Positions 34,439 to 42,257 of a stretch of 64,000 nucleotides of DNA are shown in pieces; the stretch's first letter is position 1; every line of letters starts with the position of its first letter. The notes beneath the pieces are model-generated. The model worked only from the letters and a program-made list of their open reading frames with translations. It ran no database searches and had not been told where the DNA came from. Both the position numbers and the translations under genes were made by a program. This DNA comes from Oscillospiraceae bacterium (GTDB taxonomy: Bacteria; Bacillota; Clostridia; Saccharofermentanales; Saccharofermentanaceae). The stretch covers positions 88,979 through 152,978 of the forward strand of contig CACYMP010000013.1 in the NCBI GenBank assembly GCA_902775565.1. Direction: 5' to 3'.

Positions 34439-36290
34439 TCCAAAGATATTTGAAGATAAAATCAATAAGATCAATGAATCGATGACGCTGTACGGACGCA
34501 GAAGTGTCCTTCTCAGCGTTTTTCGCTTTATTACATTCATTCTCGCGGCCGGCTCTTTGATATGGGCTATAGTTAACAAGGCTGCGTTATTTTATTTTGT
34601 TTTTGCCCTGTCTATGACAGTCTTTGTCATCCTATGCATCATTCACGGCAAAGTAACCGCTGAGCTTAATTTCTATGAGGCTCTGGAAAACGTCAACGCA
34701 AGATATATTGCAAGGATCAAAGGTGATTTTAACGGCCTGTTTGATCTTGTATGCAGGAACCTTAAGAGAAGAGACGAGAAGGAGGAGGCGATAAGAAGAG
34801 CTTCAGGCACGGAATTCTATGTTGAAGGTCATGGCTATTGCATGGACCTTGATCTTTTCGGAAAGAAATCGCTTTTTTCTCTTCTTAATGTTTCCGAGAC
34901 TGCTTTCGGCAGGCGTGCTTTCGCAAAGGAACTGCTCGGAAACGATAACGGCGTGAGATCCGCATCAGCGATAAAGACCAGACAGGAAGCGGTTAAGGAA
35001 CTTTCGGAGAATCCTGACTTTCTTGAGAAGTTTCAGGCTACCGCGCTCCTCGGCAAAATGAAAAAGGATCCCAAGGCGCTTATTGATTTTGCATCAGAAA
35101 GAAAAGCCGTAAATAACAACCATATTGTTATAGCAGCCATTCAGATATTCCTTTGGTTTATTCCGGTTGCTTCTCTTATTTTCTTTTCCACATATATAAG
35201 AGCGTGCGTTTTAGGCGTAATCCTTGTAAATCTTTTGCTGTGGGCAGCTAACGTAAAAGCAAATTCCTACTATTTTAAAGCTGCTGACGGTATGCCCAAT
35301 CAGGTTTCCACGATCCATAAGATGTATTCGCTTCTTGAATCATCGGGACTTAAGAACGGTTATCTCAGATCACTGATAGCAGGCAAGGAGGGAAAGAAGG
35401 TTACCACGTCCCTGTCATCGCTCTCTTTTATATTGTTCTTTGCGGGATTAAGAAGCCAGCCGCTTTTCGCGTTCCTAATAAACAGCGTATTCCCGCTGGA
35501 TCATTTGATCTGCTATTTCATGGGCAAATGGGCCGACAGCTACGGAGACAGCCTGTATCACTCGATCACGAACCTTGCTGAGATAGAATCGCTTATGTGC
35601 GCTTCTCAGATATCATTTGTCAGCGCAGTTAATTCCTTCCCGGAAGTGGAGAGCAGCGATTCTCCCGATAAGAATGCTTATTTTGATGGTAAGGATATTA
35701 CGCATCCGCTGCTTTCGCCTGATACGGCCGTAAGCAACTCGGTTACCATCAGATCCGATATAGCTTTGATCACCGGTTCGAACATGTCAGGTAAGACAAC
35801 TCTTATCAGAACGGTAGGTGTATGTTCCATCCTGGCTTATATGGGCTCAAAGGTTCCGTGCAGTTCATTGTCTCTCGGAAGGATGAGGATAATGTCTTCC
35901 ATGAGGATAACCGATAATTTAGGCGAGGATATGAGTACTTTTAAGGCAGAACTCGTAAGGATATCTGAGATAATCAAGTGCGCAAAACAAGATGACTGTG
36001 CGCTTTTGTTCCTGATCGATGAGATCTTCAGGGGAACGAATTCAGATGACCGTACAGAGGGTGCGCTCATTGTCTTAAAGAACCTTTCCAAGCCTGAAAT
36101 CTGTGGCTTTATGACGACTCATGATTACGCTATGATCGATAAAACAGTTGACACATTTAAGAATATCTGTTATTACCATTTCTCCGAAACTTATACTGAT
36201 TCGGGAATTACATTTGATTACAGGCTGGCAGACGGAATTAGCAGGGAATCGAACGCAAGGTATCTGATGAGGTTGGTCGGAATAGAATAA
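34428..36290 (+). CDS. Membrane-bound MutS-like ATPase
   Basis: 620 residues. Two predicted membrane helices near the N-terminus (about 30-72) and two in the middle (about 225-275) flank soluble regions. The C-terminus (about 430-620) is a MutS domain V ATPase: GSNMSGKTTL near 450, MSTFKAELVRI near 505, FLIDEIFRGTNSDDR near 530 and the THD switch near 565. Mismatch-binding and connector domains of MutS are lacking. This is one of the membrane-associated MutS homologues of unknown function; a role in mismatch repair should not be assumed. It overlaps the sirtuin gene, so the two are translated together. Confidence 0.82.
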   Translation: MTANPKIFEDKINKINESMTLYGRRSVLLSVFRFITFILAAGSLIWAIVNKAALFYFVFALSMTVFVILCIIHGKVTAELNFYEALENVNARYIARIKGDFNGLFDLVCRNLKRRDEKEEAIRRASGTEFYVEGHGYCMDLDLFGKKSLFSLLNVSETAFGRRAFAKELLGNDNGVRSASAIKTRQEAVKELSENPDFLEKFQATALLGKMKKDPKALIDFASERKAVNNNHIVIAAIQIFLWFIPVASLIFFSTYIRACVLGVILVNLLLWAANVKANSYYFKAADGMPNQVSTIHKMYSLLESSGLKNGYLRSLIAGKEGKKVTTSLSSLSFILFFAGLRSQPLFAFLINSVFPLDHLICYFMGKWADSYGDSLYHSITNLAEIESLMCASQISFVSAVNSFPEVESSDSPDKNAYFDGKDITHPLLSPDTAVSNSVTIRSDIALITGSNMSGKTTLIRTVGVCSILAYMGSKVPCSSLSLGRMRIMSSMRITDNLGEDMSTFKAELVRISEIIKCAKQDDCALLFLIDEIFRGTNSDDRTEGALIVLKNLSKPEICGFMTTHDYAMIDKTVDTFKNICYYHFSETYTDSGITFDYRLADGISRESNARYLMRLVGIE

Positions 36291-36342
36291 ATCAATAAAT
36301 TAATCAAATTACATTAATTATTTTATGTTTTTGTTGATTATT

Positions 36343-36369
36343 TTGACTAAACGTATTAAATTGTTTAAT
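36343..36369 (+). promoter_or_regulatory. Probable promoter of the kinase gene
   Basis: TTGACT (36343-36348) and TTTAAT (36364-36369) with a short 15-base spacer, in an AT-rich gap (36291-36394) after the MutS-like gene. Confidence 0.45.
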
Positions 36370-36394
36370 GTGAGGATGTTTTGGAAGGTGCTAT

Positions 36395-38134
36395 ATGTTT
36401 GAACAGTTAAATGGTTATAAATCCATTTTCTTAGACTATTCCGTATTATTGGAGTACGCGGATAATCCTGTCTTTGACGAGTTTCTGCAAGTAGTCGATA
36501 CCGGAATTGATCTTTATGTGGATAAATCTTTCAAGGCTCTCCATTATTGCATCCTGCATATAAAGGATCCTAAGGACAGGGCAGCAGCTGCTGCAATGAA
36601 GAAGATCTGCTCAGTCCTTCTCTCACAGAACAGACTCCATCTCATCCGTGAGCTTGAGATCGACAAGGTAGCCCTCAATATTAATGAGATAGCTGACGGC
36701 TGCTGCGTTCTTGCTACAAGAAATTCCATCTTCATCAAGAGGCTCTACGAGAAGAGACCGTTTATCGCTTGCGATATTGCTATCCTTGCTCAGGGCGTTC
36801 TTAATGTTTTCGATTCTTTGGATTCACTGATGTTCTCGTTCCCTCAGCAGGAACCGAGCCGTCTTGCATATAACAGTTCATATATCGAATCTTTCGGCAG
36901 TGCGAGCATCTCTGATGTCGTTAATACCGAGAAAGATGAAAGATATGAGCTTGTTAAGCGTTTGAGCGGCGGTGCAGAAGGCATGGTCTTTACGACCAAT
37001 GTTCCCGGATACATTGCCAAGATCTATCACAAGGGTATCATCACACCTCTTCGCTGGGCAAAGCTCAAGAAGCTTACAGAACTTAAGATAACCGGACATG
37101 GTTTCTGTATTCCTAAGGATCTTGTATTCTTCCGTAATTCACCGGTCGGCTATACCATGATTCTCGGTAAGGGAACTACACTCGGTACCGTATTTGACGG
37201 TCCTGATGCTATACTTGAGGCTTTCCCTGAGTGGACAAGAGTTGATATCGTAAACGTTCTGCTCAAACTCATCGAGAAGTATCTCTATCTGCACATGCAT
37301 GACGTCATTGCAGGTGATATCCAGCTCAAGAATGCTCTGATCGATACAAATGGTGATGTTTATCTCATCGATATGGACAGCGTTCAGATCGGCAACCTTC
37401 CTTGTCCTGTAGGAACCGAGGAATTTACCGATACAAGACTTTGGGGAAAGGATTTCTCAAAGTTCTTAAGAGAACTTCGTGACGAGGATTATTCCATCGC
37501 CATGCTCGTCTTCTCCGTGCTTTTCTGCGGACTGCATCCTTATGCTACGCGTAACGGCGCCGAGACATTGAGGGAAGAGATCCTTAACTATAATTTCCCT
37601 TACAATTTCGAGAATGAGCCTGAGTTCATTCCGATTGGCGGTTATGACCATATCTGGGAGTACCTGCCTGACAGAATGCGTAAAATGCTTTTCGAGACCT
37701 TCAAGAACGGCTGGTGCTACGATACTCTTGAATGGCTCGATGCAGTCGTTAAGTATAAAGAAGAACTTGATAACTTCGTATATGATGATCCCGAAGCCTA
37801 TAAGGTCTTCCCGAAGGAGAACTATAAACAGGCTTCTGTTAATGTTGAAGAGGCAAGAGAGGCTCTGAAGAATAAAGCTACTCAGAAAGCTTCCGCTCCT
37901 TCTCATACTCCTGCTCCGGTTGCGGCTCCTGCTGCGAACAAGCCGATCGAACCTGCTGTCGTTGATGACAAGCCCGTCTTTGCAAAGCCTGCCGAGAATT
38001 CCGTACCCGAGAATTCTCCGTTTGCCGCGAAGAACAGGTTCTCCAATGTTCCGACGGGAAAATACATTCCTAAGGACCAGCTTGCATCACAGGACGAGAT
38101 CGCAAAAAAGAAAAAGTTCTTTGGATTGTTCTGA
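36395..38134 (+). CDS. Atypical Ser/Thr protein kinase with an N-terminal PIN-like domain
   Basis: 579 residues. Residues 1-140 look like a PIN-type fold (FLDYSVLLEYAD at the start; NEIADGCCVLATRNSIFIKRL near 100), although the last acidic position is Ser. The kinase domain (about 185-440) has a Gly-rich loop SGGAEGMVF near 190, Lys209 in IAKIYHK, the catalytic loop GDIQLKN (Asp308, Asn313) and Asp326-Met-Asp in place of DFG. The tail is Pro/Ala-rich and ends with a Lys run and FFGLF. It is followed by VWA and PP2C genes, as in TerY-P triads, where the kinase and phosphatase are thought to act on a VWA-linked complex. Confidence 0.8.
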   Translation: MFEQLNGYKSIFLDYSVLLEYADNPVFDEFLQVVDTGIDLYVDKSFKALHYCILHIKDPKDRAAAAAMKKICSVLLSQNRLHLIRELEIDKVALNINEIADGCCVLATRNSIFIKRLYEKRPFIACDIAILAQGVLNVFDSLDSLMFSFPQQEPSRLAYNSSYIESFGSASISDVVNTEKDERYELVKRLSGGAEGMVFTTNVPGYIAKIYHKGIITPLRWAKLKKLTELKITGHGFCIPKDLVFFRNSPVGYTMILGKGTTLGTVFDGPDAILEAFPEWTRVDIVNVLLKLIEKYLYLHMHDVIAGDIQLKNALIDTNGDVYLIDMDSVQIGNLPCPVGTEEFTDTRLWGKDFSKFLRELRDEDYSIAMLVFSVLFCGLHPYATRNGAETLREEILNYNFPYNFENEPEFIPIGGYDHIWEYLPDRMRKMLFETFKNGWCYDTLEWLDAVVKYKEELDNFVYDDPEAYKVFPKENYKQASVNVEEAREALKNKATQKASAPSHTPAPVAAPAANKPIEPAVVDDKPVFAKPAENSVPENSPFAAKNRFSNVPTGKYIPKDQLASQDEIAKKKKFFGLF

Positions 38135-38156
38135 CTTAATCTTTTTCTTTTTGTTA

Positions 38157-38177
38157 TATAATATCTCTTGAAGAGAT
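38157..38177 (+). promoter_or_regulatory. -10 box and hairpin before the VWA gene
   Basis: TATAAT at 38157-38162 is followed directly by ATCTCT-TGA-AGAGAT (38163-38177), a 6-bp inverted repeat at the expected transcription start. It could be an operator or a 5' stem-loop. Confidence 0.45.
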
Positions 38178-38197
38178 GTTATTTGCGGAGGTTAATT

Positions 38198-38932
38198 ATG
38201 GGAGAAGTTTTCAGTTCGTCTGATTTCGGTACAAGCACGAAAAGACGACTTCCTATTTGTTTTGCTCTCGACACGTCAGGGTCTATGATGGGCAACCCTA
38301 TTAAGCAGCTTAATATGGGCCTTCAGAACTTCCTGGCATCGATCAAGAACAATGATGACACGCGTAATTCCACTGATATCGCCATCATCACATTCGGTTC
38401 CAAAGTCGAGATCGTTATGCCTTTTGGTAAGATCGCAAAAGACAAGGGAATTCCTGAGATCTCAGCTTCTACGACGCTTACTCCTATCGGCGAGGGTATC
38501 CTTACCGCTTTGGAGCTCCTTAACGCGCGTAAAGAAGGCTACAAGCAGATGGGTATCAAGTACTATCAGCCCTGGCTCGTAGTAATCACTGACGGTGCTC
38601 CTCAGGGTCCGAATGCAATGCAGAACATGGAGCTTGCAATCAAGGCGTGCAACGAACTTGAGGCAAACGATAAGCTTGTTGTATTCAACATCGGCGTAGG
38701 TTCCGGCGTTGATTTCGATATCTTAAGACGTCTTTCTGTAAAGAGAGAAGAACCCATCTCGGTCAATTCGGCTGATTTTGCAAAGCTGTTCGAATTCCTC
38801 GGTTCTTCTTCTTCGTCTATCGTTTCATCGGGAATGAGTGATGACGCACTTTATCACATCAATACATCACCTACGGGTAACGCTGTTGACGTTGATGATT
38901 TCATGAAGTTCCTGAATGAGGATAACGAATAA
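38198..38932 (+). CDS. VWA-domain protein, TerY type
   Basis: 244 residues from ATG 38198 (GCGGAGG upstream; an in-frame TTG at 38168 is unsupported). It is a single von Willebrand factor A domain with all metal-site (MIDAS) residues: DTSGS at 25-29, the Thr in STTLTPIGEG near 95 and the Asp in VVITDGAPQG near 130. There is no signal or membrane helix, so it is cytoplasmic. TerY proteins form a metal-dependent docking surface and occur with kinase and PP2C genes, exactly as here. The stop shares one base with the PP2C start. Confidence 0.9.
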   Translation: MGEVFSSSDFGTSTKRRLPICFALDTSGSMMGNPIKQLNMGLQNFLASIKNNDDTRNSTDIAIITFGSKVEIVMPFGKIAKDKGIPEISASTTLTPIGEGILTALELLNARKEGYKQMGIKYYQPWLVVITDGAPQGPNAMQNMELAIKACNELEANDKLVVFNIGVGSGVDFDILRRLSVKREEPISVNSADFAKLFEFLGSSSSSIVSSGMSDDALYHINTSPTGNAVDVDDFMKFLNEDNE

Positions 38933-40020
38933 TGTATTCAGGCATCACAGTCGGCTGTGTAACGATAATCGGAAATAAGCATATAAGCAGGCAGGTACCT
39001 TGTGAGGATGCTTCTTTCGCTATGCAGAAGAACGGCGTTTCCGTCGTCTGTATCGCAGACGGAGCAGGCGGTAAGAAATATACCCATGCCCGTTTCGGTT
39101 CTGCATGTGCGGTAGAGACTATTTCCAATATACTTGCCGATCATTTTGATGCCCTGTACAGCGAGAACCGCGAAGCAGCCGTAAGATCTTATCTCATGGC
39201 TAAGATCAGGATCGCTTTTGCGGACATTATTGCCGAGAAGGAGCTTGATACTCTTGATCAGCTGTCCTGCACGCTCCTGTTTGTTGCCGTCAAAGACAGA
39301 CGTATGATAATCGGTCACCTCGGAGACGGACTTGTAGTAAGGATTTCTCCGTCGGGTCTTTCACCGTTTTCGATGCCTCAGAATGAGAAGGACGGTACTA
39401 CGTTCTTCATTACGGCCGGACATGCGGCCGATTACATGAGGTTTATCAAGACGACAGTTGATGACTGCCATGCCGTTGCTCTCATGACTGACGGTGTTCA
39501 GGATAATGTTTACGATGAAGATGCGGGACTTGTTAAGCCTGTTGTCGCCAAGATGGCTGAAACTTTCAAAGACGGCCGTGAGAAAGGCGAAGCAGCGATC
39601 AAGGAGATACTTGAGAAGTATATAGTCGGTTCGTCCAACGTAAGCGATGATTCCTCGTTCGGTGTTCTTTTGTTTGAGGGGACAAATGCGCCGGATGCTT
39701 CATCTCTTGAGAGCAGTGCCGATAAGTTCGGTACATCCGATGAGAACTTCAAGACTGTCGCTCAGTCTATCAAGCAGGATCTTATGAAGGCATCTGAGAT
39801 AATCAGCAATGCCGCTTCGAAGAACGAAGAAAAGACAGAAACCGAAAACCAGGAAACAAAAACCGAAACTGAAACCGAAAACCAGGAAACACAAAAAGAA
39901 GAAGTACCGGCAGCTGCACAAGAGTCTAAAAAGACCAATTTACCGGCTTTGATACTCGGAATTGCATGTGCGATCGAGCTTATAATCATCGTTGTGCTGG
40001 TATTCAGAGGTATGTTATGA
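38932..40020 (+). CDS. PP2C-type protein phosphatase, tail-anchored
   Basis: 362 residues. The PP2C metal-site motifs are present: CEDA near 24, DGAGG at 43-47, GHLGDG near 127, MTDGVQDN near 184 and SDDSSFG near 240. It would remove phosphate from Ser/Thr, most likely opposing the kinase encoded upstream. A Glu/Thr/Gln/Lys-rich linker holds an in-frame direct repeat. The final 22 residues form a membrane helix (ALILGIACAIELIIIVVLVF), so the enzyme is anchored with its domain in the cytoplasm. Start and stop overlap the neighbouring genes by one and four bases, a tightly coupled unit. Confidence 0.9.
   Translation: MYSGITVGCVTIIGNKHISRQVPCEDASFAMQKNGVSVVCIADGAGGKKYTHARFGSACAVETISNILADHFDALYSENREAAVRSYLMAKIRIAFADIIAEKELDTLDQLSCTLLFVAVKDRRMIIGHLGDGLVVRISPSGLSPFSMPQNEKDGTTFFITAGHAADYMRFIKTTVDDCHAVALMTDGVQDNVYDEDAGLVKPVVAKMAETFKDGREKGEAAIKEILEKYIVGSSNVSDDSSFGVLLFEGTNAPDASSLESSADKFGTSDENFKTVAQSIKQDLMKASEIISNAASKNEEKTETENQETKTETETENQETQKEEVPAAAQESKKTNLPALILGIACAIELIIIVVLVFRGML
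39838..39891 (+). repeat. In-frame direct repeat in the PP2C linker
   Basis: A 21-base unit at 39838-39858 recurs at 39871-39891 with a 33-base period (11 codons), encoding ETENQET twice. This points to recent expansion of the linker. Confidence 0.8.
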
Positions 40021-40841
40021 GTGACGAGAAAAAGTATGAGATCCTTCCCGGCGTAGAACTGCCCGATATGAAATCCATCAATGAGGCTGCCTCGGATTTC
40101 AGCGTTTCAGGCGTTAATAATATCAAGATCAAGAGCCCTCAACCTACTTATACACCTGGGGGCGAAGCTGCCGATGCAGCTACTGCAGCCGAGCTTGCAG
40201 CTTTGCAGTCTCTGGGCGATGAGGTTGCCGCAAATGAGGCACGTGCTGCCGCTGAGAGCAGGGCGCGTATGGATGCGATCATGGCAACGGCCGTCAAGCA
40301 GCCTGAATCTATTGTTGATCTTCTGAACTACAACAGGGACAAGGTCTCTGAAGAAGTCATCAAGCAGAAAGAAGAAGAGATGAGGAAGGCTCAAGAACTT
40401 CAGGATGCTCTGGCTAAGAAAGAGCGCGAAAGGGAAGAGAGAAGACAGATGCAGCAGCGTCTGCTCGAAGAAGCCCGTGAGCGTGCTGCTGCCGTCAGGG
40501 AAGCTGAGAAGCGCGGCATTAAGCCTGATGAGTCTCTTATTGAAAAACCGAAGACTGATGACGTGGAGGAAAAGAAAACTGAAGCAGCACCTGAACAGCC
40601 TGCTAAAGAAGCAGCTAAGGAAGCTGTTAAAGAGCCTGAGAAGCAGCCCGAGAATAAGCCTGAGGATAAGCCTGTAGAATCAGCTCCTGAGGCTAAGAAG
40701 CCTGAACAGCAGCAGAAAAAAGCACCGGAAGCTCCTGTTAAGAAGACTCCGCTTGCTCCGCAGGAACCTGTAAAGCCTTCTATTGCTACTGCAGAAGAGA
40801 CTTTAGACAGTTTCAGCGAATTTCTTGACGAAGATAAATAA
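40017..40841 (+). CDS. Charged coiled-coil protein of the kinase-VWA-PP2C operon
   Basis: 274 residues from ATG 40017, overlapping the PP2C stop (ATGA) with AGAGG upstream. The N-terminal 50 residues carry a motif-like start (YEILPGVELPDMKSINEAAS). A long coiled coil follows (about 115-170, rich in Arg, Glu and Gln), then a Glu/Lys/Pro tail. The last residues, SFSEFLDEDK, resemble the acidic end of the VWA protein (FMKFLNEDNE), possibly a shared docking tail. No family is recognised. It may be the scaffold or the substrate of the kinase and phosphatase. Confidence 0.65.
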   Translation: MSDEKKYEILPGVELPDMKSINEAASDFSVSGVNNIKIKSPQPTYTPGGEAADAATAAELAALQSLGDEVAANEARAAAESRARMDAIMATAVKQPESIVDLLNYNRDKVSEEVIKQKEEEMRKAQELQDALAKKEREREERRQMQQRLLEEARERAAAVREAEKRGIKPDESLIEKPKTDDVEEKKTEAAPEQPAKEAAKEAVKEPEKQPENKPEDKPVESAPEAKKPEQQQKKAPEAPVKKTPLAPQEPVKPSIATAEETLDSFSEFLDEDK

Positions 40842-40858
40842 TTACTCGATTTTAAGTG

Positions 40859-40886
40859 TTGACTATTCCTTAAGGTGTGTTAAAAT
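40859..40886 (+). promoter_or_regulatory. Promoter of tRNA-Lys
   Basis: TTGACT (40859-40864), 16-base spacer, TAAAAT (40881-40886), 18 bases before the tRNA. Confidence 0.75.
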
Positions 40887-40904
40887 AACTTGCGTTGCGC
40901 TAAC

Positions 40905-40980
40905 GCACCTCTAGCTCAGATGGTAGAGCAACTGACTCTTAATCAGTGGGCCCAGGGTTCGAGTCCCTGGAGGTGCACCA
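40905..40980 (+). tRNA. tRNA-Lys (anticodon CTT)
   Basis: A complete cloverleaf: acceptor GCACCTC/GAGGTGC, D stem GCTC/GAGC, anticodon stem ACTGA/TCAGT with loop CTCTTAA, T arm CAGGG-TTCGAGT-CCCTG, and CCA encoded at 40978-40980. Confidence 0.96.
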
Positions 40981-40987
40981 ACAAGAA

Positions 40988-41013
40988 CCGTGAGCAAGTG
41001 CTCACGGTTTTTT
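40988..41013 (+). terminator. Terminator after tRNA-Lys
   Basis: CCGTGAGC pairs with GCTCACGG, followed by six T. Confidence 0.92.
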
Positions 41014-41033
41014 CATTTTCTGATATTTGTTTT

Positions 41034-42158
41034 TCAGTTCTGGAAATACCCTGTCATATCGACCGTACTGAAGTCTTCTGTAAGAGGAAGAGCTATCTGA
41101 CGGTTTTCTTTGGCGGCTTTGTAGATACCCATCATGGTATCTACTGATGAATAACCGGCATATGCATCTGCCACGGGCTGCTTATCGTTAACGATCGCGT
41201 TGTAAAGGTCGTAATAGATTCCCATATGAGGATTAAGCGCGCATTTATAAGAGAACAATCCGCCTTCTTTGAACTGTCTGCGGATGTATTTGCCGTTGAG
41301 CTTTTTGACTTTGCCGTTTTCATCTAAAGAGAAGATCTTTATATGGGGCTTGTTGGAATCAATTCCCATGGAGATCATTCCTTTTTCGCAAAAGACGGTA
41401 AAGTCTGCCATGTGCTTGGAAGGGAATGTGGCGGTAGTGCCTTCGACTGAAGCCAATGCACCGTTCTCAAGTCTCAATATTGCCATTCCGAGATCCTCTG
41501 CCTCGATGTTGCGGATCCTTTGAGAGATCATCGCTTCCGCGGATACGGGTTCAGATCCCATGAGCCATACGAGAAGATCTATCGCGTGAATAGTCTGGTT
41601 CATAAGAGCTCCGCCGTCGCTTTTCCAGGTTCCGCGCCATGCTGCGCTGCCATAGTAAGCTTCATCGTGTCCCCAACGGACATTTATGTTGCCGTGAGTA
41701 ACTTTACCGTATACTCCTTTGGCAATATCATCTCTTACAAGACCTACGATAGGGAAATAACGGTAGATATGTCCCATAGCGATCTTGCAGCCGGTCTTTC
41801 TGGCAAGTTCATAGATATCGCGAGCTTCAAAAGCAGACATTGTCATAGGCTTCTCAAGCAGAAGATTGCTTCCGTTCTGCATTGCGTATGAAGCTATCTG
41901 ATAGTGAAGGCCTGAAGGAACGGTGACCGATGTGATATCGGGCTTTATCTTGTCTATTGCCTCATGGTAATCGGAATATACAGGAGTATCAGAAAACCCT
42001 TTAACGGATGCCAAAAGACGCTTGGCCGACTCTTCGTTAGTATCTACTACAGCGGCAAGCTTAAGACCTTTAAGCTTTGAGATAGCCTTGAGATGCTTTA
42101 CCGCAACACGGCCGCATCCGATTATTATTACTGATAAGGGCTTTACGGTATCAGCCAT
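41034..42158 (-). CDS. Gfo/Idh/MocA-family NAD(P)-dependent oxidoreductase
   Basis: 374 residues. The start is the ATG at 42158 on the minus strand, preceded by CCGGAGG; the longer frame from 42212 is unsupported. The Rossmann domain has GCGRVAVKHLKAI near 13-25 and VVDTNEESA near 37, with the family motif LEKPM near 97. NQTIHAIDLLVWLMG near 185 resembles WlbA-type UDP-amino-sugar dehydrogenases. It is probably a sugar or nucleotide-sugar dehydrogenase; the substrate cannot be decided. Single gene. Confidence 0.88.
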   Translation of the reverse strand: MADTVKPLSVIIIGCGRVAVKHLKAISKLKGLKLAAVVDTNEESAKRLLASVKGFSDTPVYSDYHEAIDKIKPDITSVTVPSGLHYQIASYAMQNGSNLLLEKPMTMSAFEARDIYELARKTGCKIAMGHIYRYFPIVGLVRDDIAKGVYGKVTHGNINVRWGHDEAYYGSAAWRGTWKSDGGALMNQTIHAIDLLVWLMGSEPVSAEAMISQRIRNIEAEDLGMAILRLENGALASVEGTTATFPSKHMADFTVFCEKGMISMGIDSNKPHIKIFSLDENGKVKKLNGKYIRRQFKEGGLFSYKCALNPHMGIYYDLYNAIVNDKQPVADAYAGYSSVDTMMGIYKAAKENRQIALPLTEDFSTVDMTGYFQN

Positions 42159-42257
42159 TTTGTCCTCCGGATTTATCATTCGTCTGCAATAGTTTAGCAC
42201 TTTGACACCCATTTGGGGTATTCTTAATTATATATAGAGATGAGCGGGGTAAAGACA

